NCBI GenBank assembly: GCA_022432975.1
Contig: CM039509.1
Location: forward strand, 420,482 to 484,481
Length of the DNA stretch: 64,000 nt
Reading direction: 5' to 3'
From: Begonia masoniana
Taxonomy: Eukaryota; Streptophyta; Magnoliopsida; Cucurbitales; Begoniaceae
Of this stretch, positions 21,664 through 36,600 are shown one piece after another. A model generated the notes under the pieces. That model did no database searches. It worked only from the letters and a program-made list of their open reading frames with translations, and was not told the origin of the DNA. Position numbers and translations under genes: made by a program. The stretch's first letter is position 1. Every line of letters begins with the position of its first letter.

Positions 21664-24600
21664 ATGGCTTCCATTTCTCCATCGCCTCCTCACAACTTCT
21701 CCTTATCCAACTCTAAATTCCTTCTTAAGGGACCGACTTCCCCTTCATCATCCACCCATTTTCCTTCTCACTCCCCATACCAGACCCATACCATCTGTCG
21801 CTGCAACAATTCCGAATCTCCTTCCCCCTCCGACCCTTCTACTCCTCGTCAATGGCACTCGGCGCTTCAGGACCTTGTCCACACCGCCATCAAAACCTTC
21901 GATTCGTTGATGAATCCCCGGAAGAGCGATTCCAAAGAAGCTCTCCATTGCGACGATGGCTTACATACAGAGAATCAAGCGAAAGAGGACCTCGGCGGCA
22001 ACAAAGATGATCGAGACTGGGATTGGGATTGGGATCGTTGGCGCAAGCATTTCCAGGAGGTCGACGAGCAGGAGCGTCTCCTTGCTGTTCTTAAGGTTTC
22101 CTCTTTTTTTTTTTTCTTAATATAATCTTGACTATCGTGCCTCAGAGTTCTTTTAGGCGAATTGAATTGGTATTTGTGCGATAGAATGAGATCAAATAGA
22201 CTAGAAAAACTCTTGGTATAAACATGCGCTTGGGAATTTTATTGTTAAACTATTTTAGAACGCAATTCTGGGAGGGAAATTTAGGGAATGACGGCCTTTT
22301 TTTTTGTGTCAATTGTATCAAATTTTTTTATCTCAGAATTTCTGTGGTTTAATTAGATTGATTTCTATGACACTATCAAATGCGAAAAACACAATACAAG
22401 CCCTGCCTAGGAGTTTAGGGTTCAACAGAAGGAAATTAAACCGTTTTCAATTAGCAGACAGAGGTTCTAGAAAAGTTTTTCTTAGTGAAGTACTGGAAAT
22501 GGTCGCTGTTTCTTATCTCTTTTCGGCTGTAGTGTGCATATTGATAAAAACTACAAGGAGTGAGCTATGCAAAAGAGTGCTAAAAAATACACAATTTCTA
22601 ATAACTCCCTATAGTTGAAGCAGGAATGACTAAATAATTAAATTTTTACTACAGTCACAGTTGAGCCGTGCTGTACGTACAGAGGATTATCAGTATGCTG
22701 CTAGAACCAAAGTGGCTATTGCCGCTTTGTCTACAAAAGATACAGTAGGCCAAGTGAGGTCTTACTTGAATGTAAGAAATTTTTTTTATATATAAATTCG
22801 TTTTAAATGAGCATTCTATTGTGGTTCTTGATCATTTTTTCTGTCCTTCCTCTTTTGCCCATCAATCTTAGAAAGCTATAGAGGAGGAGCGTTATCATGA
22901 TGCAGCTTTTATTCGAGATAAGGCTGGTGCTGGACTGGTGAGACTAGCACATATTCTTAACTATTTTTTCATTCACTGGTTGTCTTGTTATATGCCAGAT
23001 ACCTTTTTTTTGTGTTTTCTTGTGTTATATAAGAAGTGTTGTTTCCTATAAAAAAATATATTGCAGATACCTTTCAGTTCTTTACGACCTTTTAGTAGAA
23101 GAAATTTTTTTGTGAATTAATTTTAGTATGACTAAAACTTCTCGTGTGCTCTTTCTTTGTTGCTGGAAGCTTATCATGCATGTTTGATCACTTATTTTCC
23201 TTCATTTTATTTTATTTTCTTACTATGAAATACTACTAATGACTGTAGCAAAGTGATAGATCATCCTTTCATTTATAAAGGAGAGACAGCAGAGCTCGCA
23301 TTTGATTTTTCTGCATTCAATTCTATTATGTTTATTTTCTTGCCAGTCAGAGAATTTTCAGTTGTGCATTTTCCATTCTTCCAATGATTTACTTAAAAAG
23401 TTAATGGTCAATTGTGTATTGTGCCCCTGCATTGAATCTTGGTGCGATTAAGATCATGTTTTTTGCCTTCCAGGTGGGATGGTGGAGTGGTATCCCAAAC
23501 AATGTCAAAGATCCTCGTGGTCTAATAATACGGATAACTGCAGAGCATGGAAGATATGTGGCCAGAAGTTATAGTCCTCGGTATGTATGTAGCTTCTTTA
23601 AAGTGAAATCCTACCGGGCATAACCCTTTTCTCTGATGGACATGATGAGTTGTATATCTTACTTCTTTTTGTAGTGAGTTTTTACTTTAGATCTCTTCCC
23701 CCTTAAAGAAAAAACCAAAAAAATTAGCTATCATAAAATAGTGGAATTCAATTGATGTTAATTTTATTTACATCTTAATCTTGACTTTTTACTGTCCTAG
23801 CTGACCAATAGGGAACTGAATTTTTGTAGTTATTTCATAGTCAGCTTCTTTTTCTGATTTTTTTTTTTCCACATTTCTTAGGCAGCTTACTACTGCTACA
23901 GGTGGTATTCCCCTATTTGAGATTTTTCTCAATGTGAATGAGAAAGGTGAATACAAGCAGCAGGTATCTCCTTTAAGATCACAATCGTGTATAATTGCTG
24001 CGTCTTAACTATTGAAGCACGAATGACAAATCTAAAATAGTTCTGATGTAGGACAAGGTCTATAAGCCCATGAATTGTTTGTTGGTTTTATTTTAATATT
24101 TTATCTTTATTTTAATTATTAGGCGTTTTAATTTTTGTTTTCTATTTAAGGACGTGAGATAGACATTTAGATTAAGACTTTTGACAATTAATACAATTTT
24201 TTCGATTTTGAGAGTTATTTCTTTGGTGTTATTTTATTTTCCTATTTTGATTACAAAATAAAATTTTAGCTGCACCAAATTAGTATCAGAGCAAAGATTT
24301 TGACATCGATTTGATGGTTGACGAAGGTTCTAGTGGAAAACAAATCGTCAACGATGAACGACGATTGAAAGTCTTCGAACGAGTTGAAGCCATGAAGCAA
24401 CAATTCGAAAGAAAGTTTGAAAGAAGTGACAAAACCCTTGATAAAATTACGCAGGTGTTGATTGCGATGACTGTCGAGTGGCGACAATTTTGCGAGTCTC
24501 AAAGATTTGATTTTAGTGAGTCCGATGAAAATCGAGAAAACGACGAGCAAAAAAGATAACACGACAAAAAAATTAGGTGGACAAACTCTAATTAGGAGAG

Positions 24601-27600
24601 GAAGAAAACCCTAGCCCTAGAGTTCGGCCGGCTGCAGCCTGGCCGGCCAGCCAAAACATCTAGACCACCCCGGAGAGGCCGGCGAATCTCTGTCCGAGCA
24701 GGAGAGAGGCCGAATAGGGGCGGGGTTCGCGTGCACAGGCGCGAATCGCGCCTCCCAAACCCAGCGACGTTCAAAGAACTCCGACGAGTTGCTCACAACC
24801 ACAAACAGATCAGCGCCCTTGCAAATCACACACAACCGACCGCGGTTCGCGCAAACATGAATAAACCCAAGTGATCCAGCGAACACAGTACGCAATTTCG
24901 ACCTGGCAGGGTGCAAAATTGTAGATTTACGCACCTACTAGCGACGCTGCCGATCGATTCAAGGCCTATCGAATAGCATTGACAACCGACAAGGGCTCCC
25001 TCCTGGCAACAAAAGCGACCTGACTCCTGCGACGAGTTTTCTGGCAAACACCTAAGATTTTGAACAATCTAGTTCAAAACCCTAACGAACATACTAATTT
25101 TTTCCGTTAGATCGAATTATTGATTATCCCGACCACCAACAACACTGAAATTTGGCTCGACGACAGCCACAAAGATTTAACTATTCGTCCGGTGAAGGAG
25201 ATGGTTTTCTTAACAATCGAGTTTCTTTATACAAGGGCGGATACTCACGAGCTCAAGATGAAAATAAACCTACCTACTTTTGATGGCCGATTAAATATTA
25301 AAGATTTTCTCGACTGGGTTCATACTGTGGAATTTTTTTTTCTATTATTTGAATATTGCAGAGAACAGTCAGGTCAAACTTGTGGCATATAAGTTAAAGG
25401 GTGGAGCTTCAGCATGGTTGGAGCAACTCTAATTTAATCGACAGAGGCAAGGAAAAATGTGTGTTCGAACTTGGGCCAAGATGAAACGATTATTACAAAG
25501 CCGATTTCTACCTCCTGATTACGAGCAGTTCTTTATCAACAATATCATAATTGCCGACAAGCCAACCGAACAATGAATGAGTATACAAAAGAATTATATC
25601 GGCTAAATGCAAGGGTGAATTTGTCTGAAACTGAAGACCTACTTATTGCTCCATATGTTGAGGGCCTCAAACTAACTATTCAAAATCGTTTGACTCTTCA
25701 AACTATTTGTACTATGACAGATGCAATTAATATGGCAATAAAAGTAAAAGTCCAACTAGTAGACCTGCAGTGCAAACACCAAGTAATTTTCGCCGACTCG
25801 CTCCAGAGAGTTCATTTATTCCCACCGAATCGACGATTATTGATGGCAAAATCATTAGTCAGAATGATGGTCCGAATAAAATTTCAAAACAAAATTTCAG
25901 GGGAAGCTCTTCAACAATTGTTCAGTGTGATCCTCAAGCTCAAATTCGTTAGTAATAAGAGGCATACCAATTCTTATTGCTATCCTAATCTCAAAAAATG
26001 TTTTCAGTGTAACCAACTAAGCCACCTTTCAAACAATTGTCCGAGCAGACGTCCAATTAATTTTGTAGAGGATGGTGGTGGTGATGAATACTGTTTTGAA
26101 GGAGATATTTATGCAGGTGCTGAAATTGCATAATGAGATGTGGGTGAAGAAGTCGTGTGCGGTATCTGACGACTTTTGATTAATTTAAAAGAACTAGATA
26201 TTCCGAACATATCAATGCCACAAGATATTCCGAACATGATGCATCATGATAGAGTTCTAATAAAGTGTACTTGAGAAGGTAAAATGTTAAGATGAAAGGG
26301 TGTCATTTGGTGATTTTTAGAATTCCTAAATAATGTTTTAATTATATCTTTTGGTATTCTTTAGATATTCTTTATTTAAAGGGAATGTTGTAGTATTGAA
26401 GGGCGATCTCTGGAAAAATAGTTTATGGAGAGAGCTAGCAGACCTCTCGAACGTCTCGTTATTTTGGGAAAACTAACAGACCTCTCGAGTCTCTAGTTAT
26501 TTTGTAATTTTCATTTCGTAATTTATAATAAATCTTAAGGGGTCCGTATCAGACCATTGGTGACAAAGTCTGTAATGTGATTATTAACAGTAATAGTACA
26601 GAAAATATAGTTTCCAAGTATTTGGTGAAGACCCTGAATTTACAAGTGGAAGAACATCCATTCTCGTATAAAATTGCATGGATTAAAAATGGACTTGAAG
26701 TTCGAGTCCATGAGGTATGCAAGATTTCAATGTCAATTATGAGGTATTACAAAGATGAAATCATGTGCAAAGTGGTGGATATAGATGTTTGTCATGTCTT
26801 ACTTGGACGACATTTGATTCATGATGATGACGCAATTTATAAATGCCGAGATGATACCTTCATGTCTCTGGCTCTATAAAAAGATCGTTCTAGTTCCACA
26901 CCTTCCAACGTTAACAAACAAAGTATATTCTCTTTGATGAATTTTTTTGCAACTATAATACTCAAGGTTGAATTCTTTTAAGGGGAGGAGATTGATGTAG
27001 GAGAAGTAGGCCCAAACAAGCCTATGAATTGTGTTTTAGTTTTATTTTAATATTGTATCTTTATTTTAATTATTAGCCAGTTTAATTTCTATTTTCTATT
27101 TAAGGACTTGAATAGATATTTGAGGTTACACTTTTGACAATTAATACAATTTTTTCTATTTTAAGAGATATTTCTCTAATGTTATTTTATTTTCTTGTTC
27201 GATTACGAAACAAAACTTCCGCTGCACCTAGTTCACTTCAAGCCTTCCTTTCCAAAACATGCTAAAGCTTACCATAGCCGTTGGTGTTAAGGTGAACCAA
27301 TTATTTATTAGTTAAGGTAGTCAGCTGATAACCATTAAGATCTTGGAATTGCTAAATTGATCTGAAATATAATTTCTTAAGATTACATACCTAGTTATTT
27401 GGATCAATAAATCCAGTGCAGCTATTTAATTGGAAATCTTCAACTTTCTGTAACATGGTGTATGCTAAAACTACTATAGTTTGGTCACATAGGTATTCGT
27501 CAAATTTATTTGTTTATTTATTAGATCGGCAGGTTATTAACATGCAAATGTTACAATTCATACATGTATGGACTGTTTTTGTAGCTCGATCCACTATTTC

Positions 27601-30600
27601 ATACATTTTTTTTACATCAATATACTTTTAGTAAAAATACAACATGGATGGTGGCAACACCATTTTGCACGAGTACTTGCAAACATTTGGCAAAAGCCTA
27701 TGAGTGTATTTTTCTATGGGTTATGGTATAACTACTTGGTTGATGCCCCACACAATTCACACACCAGACAAAAGAAGAAATTGCAATAGAATTCAAGAGA
27801 AGATTAGTGCAACACAAAGCAGACGTTCAAGAGGTCTGCAACTCTCCTAAACACCATAATTTTTTTTCATAACTCACTCCCCTGCCAGTTCCCTTACTTA
27901 ACCCCACCCTGTTCCCCCAACGATCTGCATACCATAACCAACAAGTAAACTATATCCCAAATTACCCTTGACATAGAAAATCCTACTATACCCTTACCTG
28001 AGTAAGTAATATAGATAAAAACATTAAAATCATGAAAACACTTAATACAACAGTCTTTTAAACAGCCTTTGTATGCCTTGGATGCATAAACCGTATGGGT
28101 GGTTGTATCACTACTCTACAAATTTAAATTGTCTTTAATTTTACTAAATTCTAAAACTGACATATATTGAACATATTCACGCTCTTCTCATGCTCAGATT
28201 TCCTTTTTTTAATAATTTTTTATTTTTTATTTTTTGTGATTTAACATGCTTTGCAGTGTAATAACAACATGCTTCTTTATCAGGCTGTGTACTTAAAGTG
28301 GGGAGGAGCTTTCCAAGTTTCTTCAGCTGATTCATCGAAGGTGTCAGATGGCCCTAGCTTATTGAGCTCATCAGACCCAAATGAAGACAAAGGCGAGCTA
28401 TTTGTTTCGAGCAGTGAGGATGTTGAAGATGTTGATGATAGGGGTGAAGATTCTGATTTAGCTCTGGGACTTACTGGTTTTCAGAATCTATTGAGAGATG
28501 TGATTCCTGGTGTGAAGGTTAAGGTTTTGAAGATGACAACTCCAGGAAAGGTTGACAAGGACTTGATATCTAAGGTGATTGAGCAAATAATTGAGGAAGA
28601 AGAGGAAGAGGAAGGAGAAGGAGAAGAAGATGAAAATGGAGGAGGAGAGGAAGACAAAAATGGAGACTTAGAAATTTTAGATGTAGAAAATAGAATTCAG
28701 GATGACGACCAACTGAGAGATGCAATTAACTTGGATTCTGATCCTGGCATTATTGAAAATGAGGTTCATAATGGAATTGCAGTCAAAGTTGTTGTTGGTG
28801 GACTGGTTCAGAAACTTTCTGGTCGTGTGCCTTCTGAAGATTTTCTTCGAGTACCTGCTAAAATAGAAAAGAAGGATCGCCATACATTTTCTTTCTCAAT
28901 CGAGGAAGATGACAACAAACAGGATTCTGAGGGCAAGAAACGGTCTCCAGTTAGTAAAAGGTCTAAGCTTCAAAACGAAAGTGGCATTGAACATATTATG
29001 GTTGATTTAGCAAAATTTGTTGGTAGGGAGAAGATACCTTTAAAGGTTGGTTTTAAATTAATTAATTGCGAATTTTTGAATATATACGATTTTTTTGATT
29101 CATATAGTTAGTTTCTTATAAAACAATATGATATTTTTGTTTCATGCTGAACTTTATTATTATTATTATTGACATTTGGTACTGTTTTATGTGTAATATT
29201 AACGTTTTCTTTCAGGTATTTAAAGAGGTAGGTGAATTGATAAAACTCACCCTCAGCCAGGCTCAAAATCATGAACCACTGGTTGGGACAACAACTTTCA
29301 ATCGAATTGAAATAAATGCTTCTTCAGAACCTCTGAACGGTAATACATTTTTACATATGCCCCGTCTCATAAACTAATAATTTCTCCCTTTCCTAATTTC
29401 TTTTTCTTTGTATTTTGTTTACTTGCATGGTTTCTAAAATCTGTCATTTTTACGGATATTATTTGTTTTCTAGGAACAGTTTATTATATGCCTTGCTATT
29501 TATATACCTTAAGAGAGCCCATTGCCCTATCTTAATCATCTAATAACTCCAACTTTTCTATGATGGCAACAAATAACAAAAAACAAGAAACCATTGGCAT
29601 ACAAAATCCTCGAAACAACATTATTCATTTATCATCAGAATCTTTCACAATCATAACGGTTCGAAGAATACCAAAAGAAAAAAAGTTATTGACAACATCT
29701 TAAGGTATACTAGGGGCCCCATGCTGGGAAGGGTCTAGTTTATATGGTCCATCTTCAAATCCTTAATGATATCTTTAGATGACGTTAAAATCTTTAGTCC
29801 TGGTAATTTGGTCAAAAAATAATTTGAATAGTTTAATTAATTTCATTCTAAAAACTTTAAACTTTTGACATTTTTAAAGGTTTAATATGGAATTAGAATA
29901 TAACATCCTAATTTCAAGTTTTGTCTCATTTCTTTACTCAACTTAGAGATGAATATCTATGAGCAAGGATCATTAATGAGAGCTTTACCAAGAATGCTAA
30001 AAAAAAATTACTTATTAAATGCTAATGTTATTAGGATTAGTGAAATTTTATCTAATCCATTGTGTAACCATGGATGCTAATGTTAAAGGATAATCTTGAT
30101 AGCCTTGCTTGTGCTGTTCACTGTTGTGTGTGATGGGAACCATCTTAAGCTTGGTTTCTTGTCATTGGATGTTTTAGGGAAAAAATTGACCGGTTGGAGG
30201 AGAGATTCTTTTCAAGAGGTGGCAAGTCAGTTCTGATTCGTGTTATTTGGATGGTCTTCCTACCAATTTTCTTTCTTTTTTCTTTAAGTTTTCTTTAAAA
30301 GGCCTCTGCCATTCTTTGGAGGATCTTGAGTTTTTTTTTTTTTGGTTGGACAATGATGAGGAGAGAATCTAATTTTTTTGTATTCTTGATGTTGCTATTA
30401 TAGGTTGTTGGGATCTTGAGGTGGCGCAGAATATTAGGAGGAATATAAATACTGCAATAAGGGTTTTTGGAGAGAATTTGGTTAGGAAAGGGAGGAGAAT
30501 TGAGCCTTCTATAGTGTTATTTATACAGAACCGTTTGTTTTGGTTCTATCGATGTGGGACAAAAGAATTTTGTGTAGACAGACTTGCTTTTGTGATAATG

Positions 30601-33600
30601 TTTTCGTGGTGTGAAAATGATGGGAGATAATGACTTAGTGGGTTAAGGTGATGTTAGGGGAAGTAGGAGAACCATTACTCATCTTTTGAAGAACATTATT
30701 TTTGTAATACACTTTAATTAATTCCAAGTATGTGGTTAACCAGATTTGTGGTGCTGTTTTAGTGCTTGTTGTGGTTCTTCTTGTGCTCTTCGTTCTGCTG
30801 GGGGATTACTATCAGTGCTGGGAAACTCTTCCAGGAAGGATTCGAGTTCAACAGAGTGCTGATGCCATTCTCAGCATGTAATGGCTTGAAACTTTAGGGG
30901 TTACACATGTCAATTGGAGAAACTAACCATTATGATGGCTGTTCAGAAATGGCGTCATTATCTATTGGGGCAGTGGTTTATAGTTGTTAGGAACCAACAT
31001 AGCTTTAGGTTCACATCGGAGTTGCGATTGGTTAGCTTGTTTTCCAATTCATTTGATATGATTTCGACATCCAGTTTAGCCACTGCATTGAGAATCAAGG
31101 TAACCGATGCTTTCTCTAGGTGCCCTACAACTTCAACATTTTTAGCTCTATCTATCTCTCATTTGCTTGACCTTGAAGATATTGATGCTGAGGTATTTCA
31201 TGCTGCTTGTCTCCAAGCAATTATTTCCAAACTGTACCAAACCAAACGAGCTGCCTGTGATTTATCATCACTCACCTCTTATGCCACGACAAGCTTGTTC
31301 TCCCTGACGTTCTCAAAGAGTGTCCTGATGGTAAGTTGGGAGGACATTCTGGTGTATTAAAAAATTGGAAACGGGTGGCTGCAAGTTCTATTAGTTGGGT
31401 ATGTAATATGACGTCAATTCCTAGGTTGCAAGTTGCCATAGTTTCCAACAACACAAGTATCAAACCCTTTCTCTCACTATCTACTCCAACCTTTGCCTAT
31501 TCTTGAATAGATTTGGGAAGATATTTGTATAGATTGCATTGAAGTTTTGATGCTCTCGGATGAGTGAGACATTATATTGGTCGCTGTGGATTGATACCCT
31601 CACTTTCTCCCTCTTTGACATCCATTCACTGGTCCTACAATTGCTGCTGTTTTTGTCAACATGTTAGCACGACTTCATGGAATTTCGAAATCAATAGTGC
31701 TGGACCGTGGCAAGACAACATATTTTGGAAGAAACTCTTTAAGCTTCAAGGACTTCCTTGTGCAATAGTATGTCCTACTCCTCAAACTGATGAACAACCT
31801 AAAGTCATCCTTTATTTCTCTTCCTCCTAGTTAAACGGGCTAAGTGGTTATCGTGGACTTAGTATTTGTATATATCTTTCCACACCTCGACCAACCCCAC
31901 CCATTTTTGAGTTGTCTACGGGCATGACCCGCTGGTTTTAATTCCATTTACCAAGGGCTTCACAGTGCCAGCAGCTAATAGACCAACAACTTATGTATTG
32001 CAACAACTTCTTGGTTAGATTTAAAATATATTTACAGATTACTCAATCCAAGATGAAAACTGCAGCGGATCGCCCCCATTGAGTGGCCATTTTCATGAAG
32101 GAGACTTGGTTTATCTTAAGTTAAGACCATATCGACTCAAATCCTTGGCTGTCCACTCGAATTCTAAGCTGTCCCCACATTTCTATGGTCATTTCAAGAT
32201 GGTGCAGTGCATTGACCCTGTCGCTTACAGGTTGAATCTCCCAAAAGAAGTTTCCATCATCCAGGTTTTCACGTTCTGCTATGGTGCTGGGAGATGCACA
32301 AGTCACTACTGCTTCACAACAATACTTATCGAGGGAGATGGAGCAGGAGTGAAATGAAGATAAATGAATCTGTTGGGAGATTTAGAGTAGAGGAGGGATA
32401 CTTTTCCTGGGAATGCAGAGGTGCGGGAGGAGAATATTAGTAGAAATGTAAATGCTAAAATGAGGGTTTTAGGGATGGGAAGAATTTCGTTAGGAATGGT
32501 AGGACAGAATTGAGTCTCTCTACAGTGCTCATATTAGGTTGTAATTTACCTGTTATCAATACTATTTTCCCTTTTTCTTTTTACTTTTTGTTTTGAGCCT
32601 TGTCAATATTTTCATTCGAACGAGGAGTATCACACAAACATTAAGGGATCTTCAACATTTGGCTTCAAACAAATTGGCCTTGGTCTGGGTCTTGGTTGAC
32701 GAGGATTGTGTAATTAAATAGTTGCCTCTACCATCAATTGCTAGTTTTGATTGGAATTGTCGCACTTGGCTACATCACCTTCTCAACAAGATGTTTTGTG
32801 GCATTCGGTGATAAGAGGGAAAAATAGAAGGATGATTGGGCTACTAAATAGTGCATGTAATTTGTAATCCTTTATGTCAAAAATAAACAATTGAAGAAAT
32901 AATTTTTCTAAACATTATTCTTCTAAACATCAGAGTATTTTGACAACCAAAACAATTGAATCACAAACCCATGATTTATGGGTTTTTAAATCTACCTTCA
33001 AAAAACTTAAAAGTTATGTTAAACATAATCCTAGCTCATTTCTATTATTTATTGAATGAATATACTACATTTTAAAGGCATCTTTCATTTTGGGAAGTTA
33101 ATGGATTGATGTTCTTTTGTGTTTAATATCTTCTTTCGTTACGATCATGCACAACAAAACTAGCACTTTTTTTTTTTTTTTTTAATTTTCAGGTATTTTT
33201 TTGTTGAAATTTATGTTCAAAACAACTTTCAATTCTATTGAGAACAATAACGGTCGGAGGCTTATAAGGAAAATTTTAAATTTTTTTGGAGAAGCCAATT
33301 GCTTGTCAATGTGGTAGCATTTTAGAATCTGATGATATTTTTCCTTTCAAATCTTTTCTTCGTCATCTTCATCTTGCACCCTTCCAATTAGCTTTGGGTG
33401 ACTTTATTTGGATGCATGGAATTCACGGAAAACTTCAGGTTTTCAATTAGGTTCTAATATTGGGCAGCATTGATTTTTGGAGTGCATGAAAACCTTCTAT
33501 GACTTTATCTCCTCGCCTGCTTGTTTTTAAAACTAGAACAATGAAATGTATTGTCATATCTTTCTATTTGTGTGAATTTAGTGGAGACATCTCAACTTAT

Positions 33601-36600
33601 AAGAAGGTTTACATACCTTTATCAACTTATCATTATCCTCTTTTTGGGCTGAAGTTTCTCAGAAAAAAAATTCTAATGAAGAACCTTTTTGTGTGTAATG
33701 GTTGGATAGCAGCTCTGAGATTGTTTTTTTATTTAATACAGTGATTATACATTCTTGCGGGATAAAATCAGATCATTTATTGGAAAGTGTACTTATATTT
33801 ATAAATATTTTTAGTGTGCTGTTCTTTCCAATTTAAAAGGGACAATTACGGGTTGATTATTTTGTGTCCTCTTTTTTTATGACCTCCTTCTTAAAGGAAT
33901 TCCTCCTTAATTCTGTTTCTTGTAAAAGAAGTACGGTACTAAGAATTTTTACTTGACAGGGCTGTACATTGGTGCTCATGGTCTTTATACGTCAGAAGTA
34001 ATTCATCTGAAACGGAGATTTGGTCGATGGAAAGAAGATCGGGGTGGTCAAGAAATTTCAAACCTTGAGTTTTATGAGTATGTAGAAGCCTTCAAGATTA
34101 CGGGGGATCCTTACATTCCAGCCGGGCAGGTAACTTTTATACACTTTCATATGGCAGACTCATATCAAGAAAGGATCGTTTAGAATTCTATGCTTCACTC
34201 TTTCGATAACGTTTTTAGCTGTGAAACCTCTTTACCAGTATTCCAAGTGAGAAAGATGTCATTTACACACATAATGAGAATTGAGAATGGTAATTTTCTA
34301 GAGAAGGTTCTGCAAAATGACATGAGAAATTTTACACCTTATGAACTACAAAAGCGACTGTTTTGAGCCAACTAGTAATTTATGGAACTTGCATTTGTTT
34401 TCATCCACATCAATTCTCAATATGCTGGGGGAACTTCTTTAATTTCTCCATAAAACAATACTCTTCGTATTTGAACAATGAATGGACTAATCTAGAGGTT
34501 AACTATGAAAATAGGAGAACTCTTTTTTTTGAGAACTCTAATAGTCCTGGTTGAGCAGAATGATTATTTTTTGGTCATTCTCTTAAAGAAAACAATATGT
34601 TGCTTTATATACAGGTTTTACCATAATTCTAACCAAATACAAGTGTTGGCTTCCGTTTTAGTAAAGGCGAAGCTGTATATGAGGGATCAAATCCAAAAGA
34701 GAATCCACCTATGACTTTATCACCGATTTGTTGTACTTTCTGCTAGAGATTCGAGGAAATTAATAGTTGCATGACATTCCAATGTAGTTTAGGACAAAAC
34801 TATAGTTGGATTTTATTTCAGTTTTTAAGCAGCCTTGGATGTCACACATGTATATGGATTATGCTTTTCAATGGGGGAAAAACATGAAGATTAAGTTTCT
34901 TTAGAGATTTGATGTAACGCCCCCGAACCCACCTTGGCTCGGTGCGCTATTTTACTAACCAATCCCTCGTTAAAACATAATTTAAAATAATTTTCATAAA
35001 CCCCCAATCGTAAAAGAAAACTAACACAGCTGAATTTAAAACTAAATCTCCCCAGGCTCTCAAGACTTTCTATGTCATACCTAGTTGCCTAAACTCACTA
35101 ATTCCCTTACTCCTAACCTTTAAGCACCACGGCGTCCTTCCCGAAAATTTTGGCAAAGTAACGCTTGAAAATGGAGCCTCCAAAATGCTAGGTACCTGCA
35201 AACGAATAAATCCCAACCAATCTAGAATATTCTTACTTAACTATCCACTCAACTATTCAACATACGAAATCTCCAAATAACAGTAAAGAGAGAAACTATA
35301 CTACTAACATCCCTAAGTGAAGAAAATTAACAGTATAGGGCGACACATCACCCTTAACTATGACTATATACAACAATACAAAGCCCCACATTCCCCCGAA
35401 GACCATGGTCGAGGCGCCCCGACAACTGCTTGCACCGGCATACAGCGTACATCATCGACTGCGTCCCAATCCTAGCTTTCCACATAGCTCCAACCTGTAA
35501 TGACGTCGTCACCTACACCACAGAACACAAAACGTAAGCCTAATGCTTAGCAAGTAGGGAATTAATGCGCATCAAAAGCATAATGCAACACAACCCCTAA
35601 CACATGAAGTTTCTATTCGCTCAGTTGCTCTTGTTTCGTGTGCGTTTCGTTGCTTATTCACAAAACGGAACTCATCGCAAGTGCTAAACTACAACTTCAG
35701 TAGTCCCTCGCAGGTACCACCTTAACGCGACTGGGAAACTTTACTAGAGTTCCTCGCAGGTGTTACCCTAACGCGACTAGGTGACTCAACTCTGCTAGTC
35801 CCCCCGCAGGTACCATCTTAATGAGACTGGGAAACTCTACCAGAGTTCCTCGCAGGTGCTACCCTAACGCGACTGGGTGACTCTAACTCTGCTAGTCCCC
35901 CCGCAGATACCACCTTAACGTGACTGGGAAACTCGACCAGAGTTCCCGCAGGTGCTACCCTAACGCGACTGGGTGATTCTAACTCTGCTAGTCCCCCCGC
36001 AGATACCAACTTAACGCGACTGGGAAACTCTACCAGAGTTCCTCGCAGGTGCTACCCTAACGCGACTGGGTGACTCTAACTCAACCACATTGCATTTCAA
36101 CTCACACCACCCTTACGTTTCAAGCTCACCATTAAAAACCATGCTAAAAACTCGTTCGGTTCGTAGTTTGAAAACCGTGATGCGTGTACACAAAATGCTC
36201 AACACTAAACAAAACAAAACAACCAAACAAAGCAAACAAACAATTCCCTACCGTTCCATGGTGTAGGCCCGAAGGCAAAACACAGACATCCTCTACTTAC
36301 CTGGCTACTCGGCACTCGATTGTTCACTTCGTCCAACCAAACTATTCGCTCGACAACCTAACAAATAGGAAAAATAACTTAGCAATTTTTCTAGAAAATT
36401 CTAAAGAAATCTTAAAACTAACTAAAATTCAACCAACTAAACAAAACAAAACCTAAAACCTGATTTTCTCACTATTTTTAGCGTCCAACTTCGAACGGCC
36501 ATAACTCCCTCGTTTTTCAACGGATTTCGACGTGCCACCCCAATTCGGAAACCTCTACACGTCTACTATCTATTGAAACACTCAATTTAACCAAATAAAT

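Larger units (their letters stand above)
24044..27229 (+). mobile_element. Internally deleted Ty3/Gypsy element in EX1 intron 5
   Basis: Flanked by the 5-bp repeat AGTTC (24039-24043 and 27230-27234). The LTRs are 24044-24277 and 26993-27229, starting TGATGTAGG and ending GCTGCACCA/T. The PBS TAGTATCAGAGC (24281-24292) has one change from the standard site. The polypurine tract AAGGGGAGGAGA ends at about 26991. Remaining coding relics are a gag N-terminus (24315-24559), a retrotransposon gag domain (25120-25950), a zinc knuckle [14 protein letters not shown] (about 26000-26042) and an aspartic-protease-like piece (26577-26879). RT, RNase H and integrase are missing. Its sense strand matches EX1. 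Confidence 0.9.

Noticed and set aside
24592..25047. Minus-strand open frames over the GC-rich part of the Gypsy element
   Set aside because: Antisense to the element, lacking any domain, and explained by local base composition in the retrotransposon leader.
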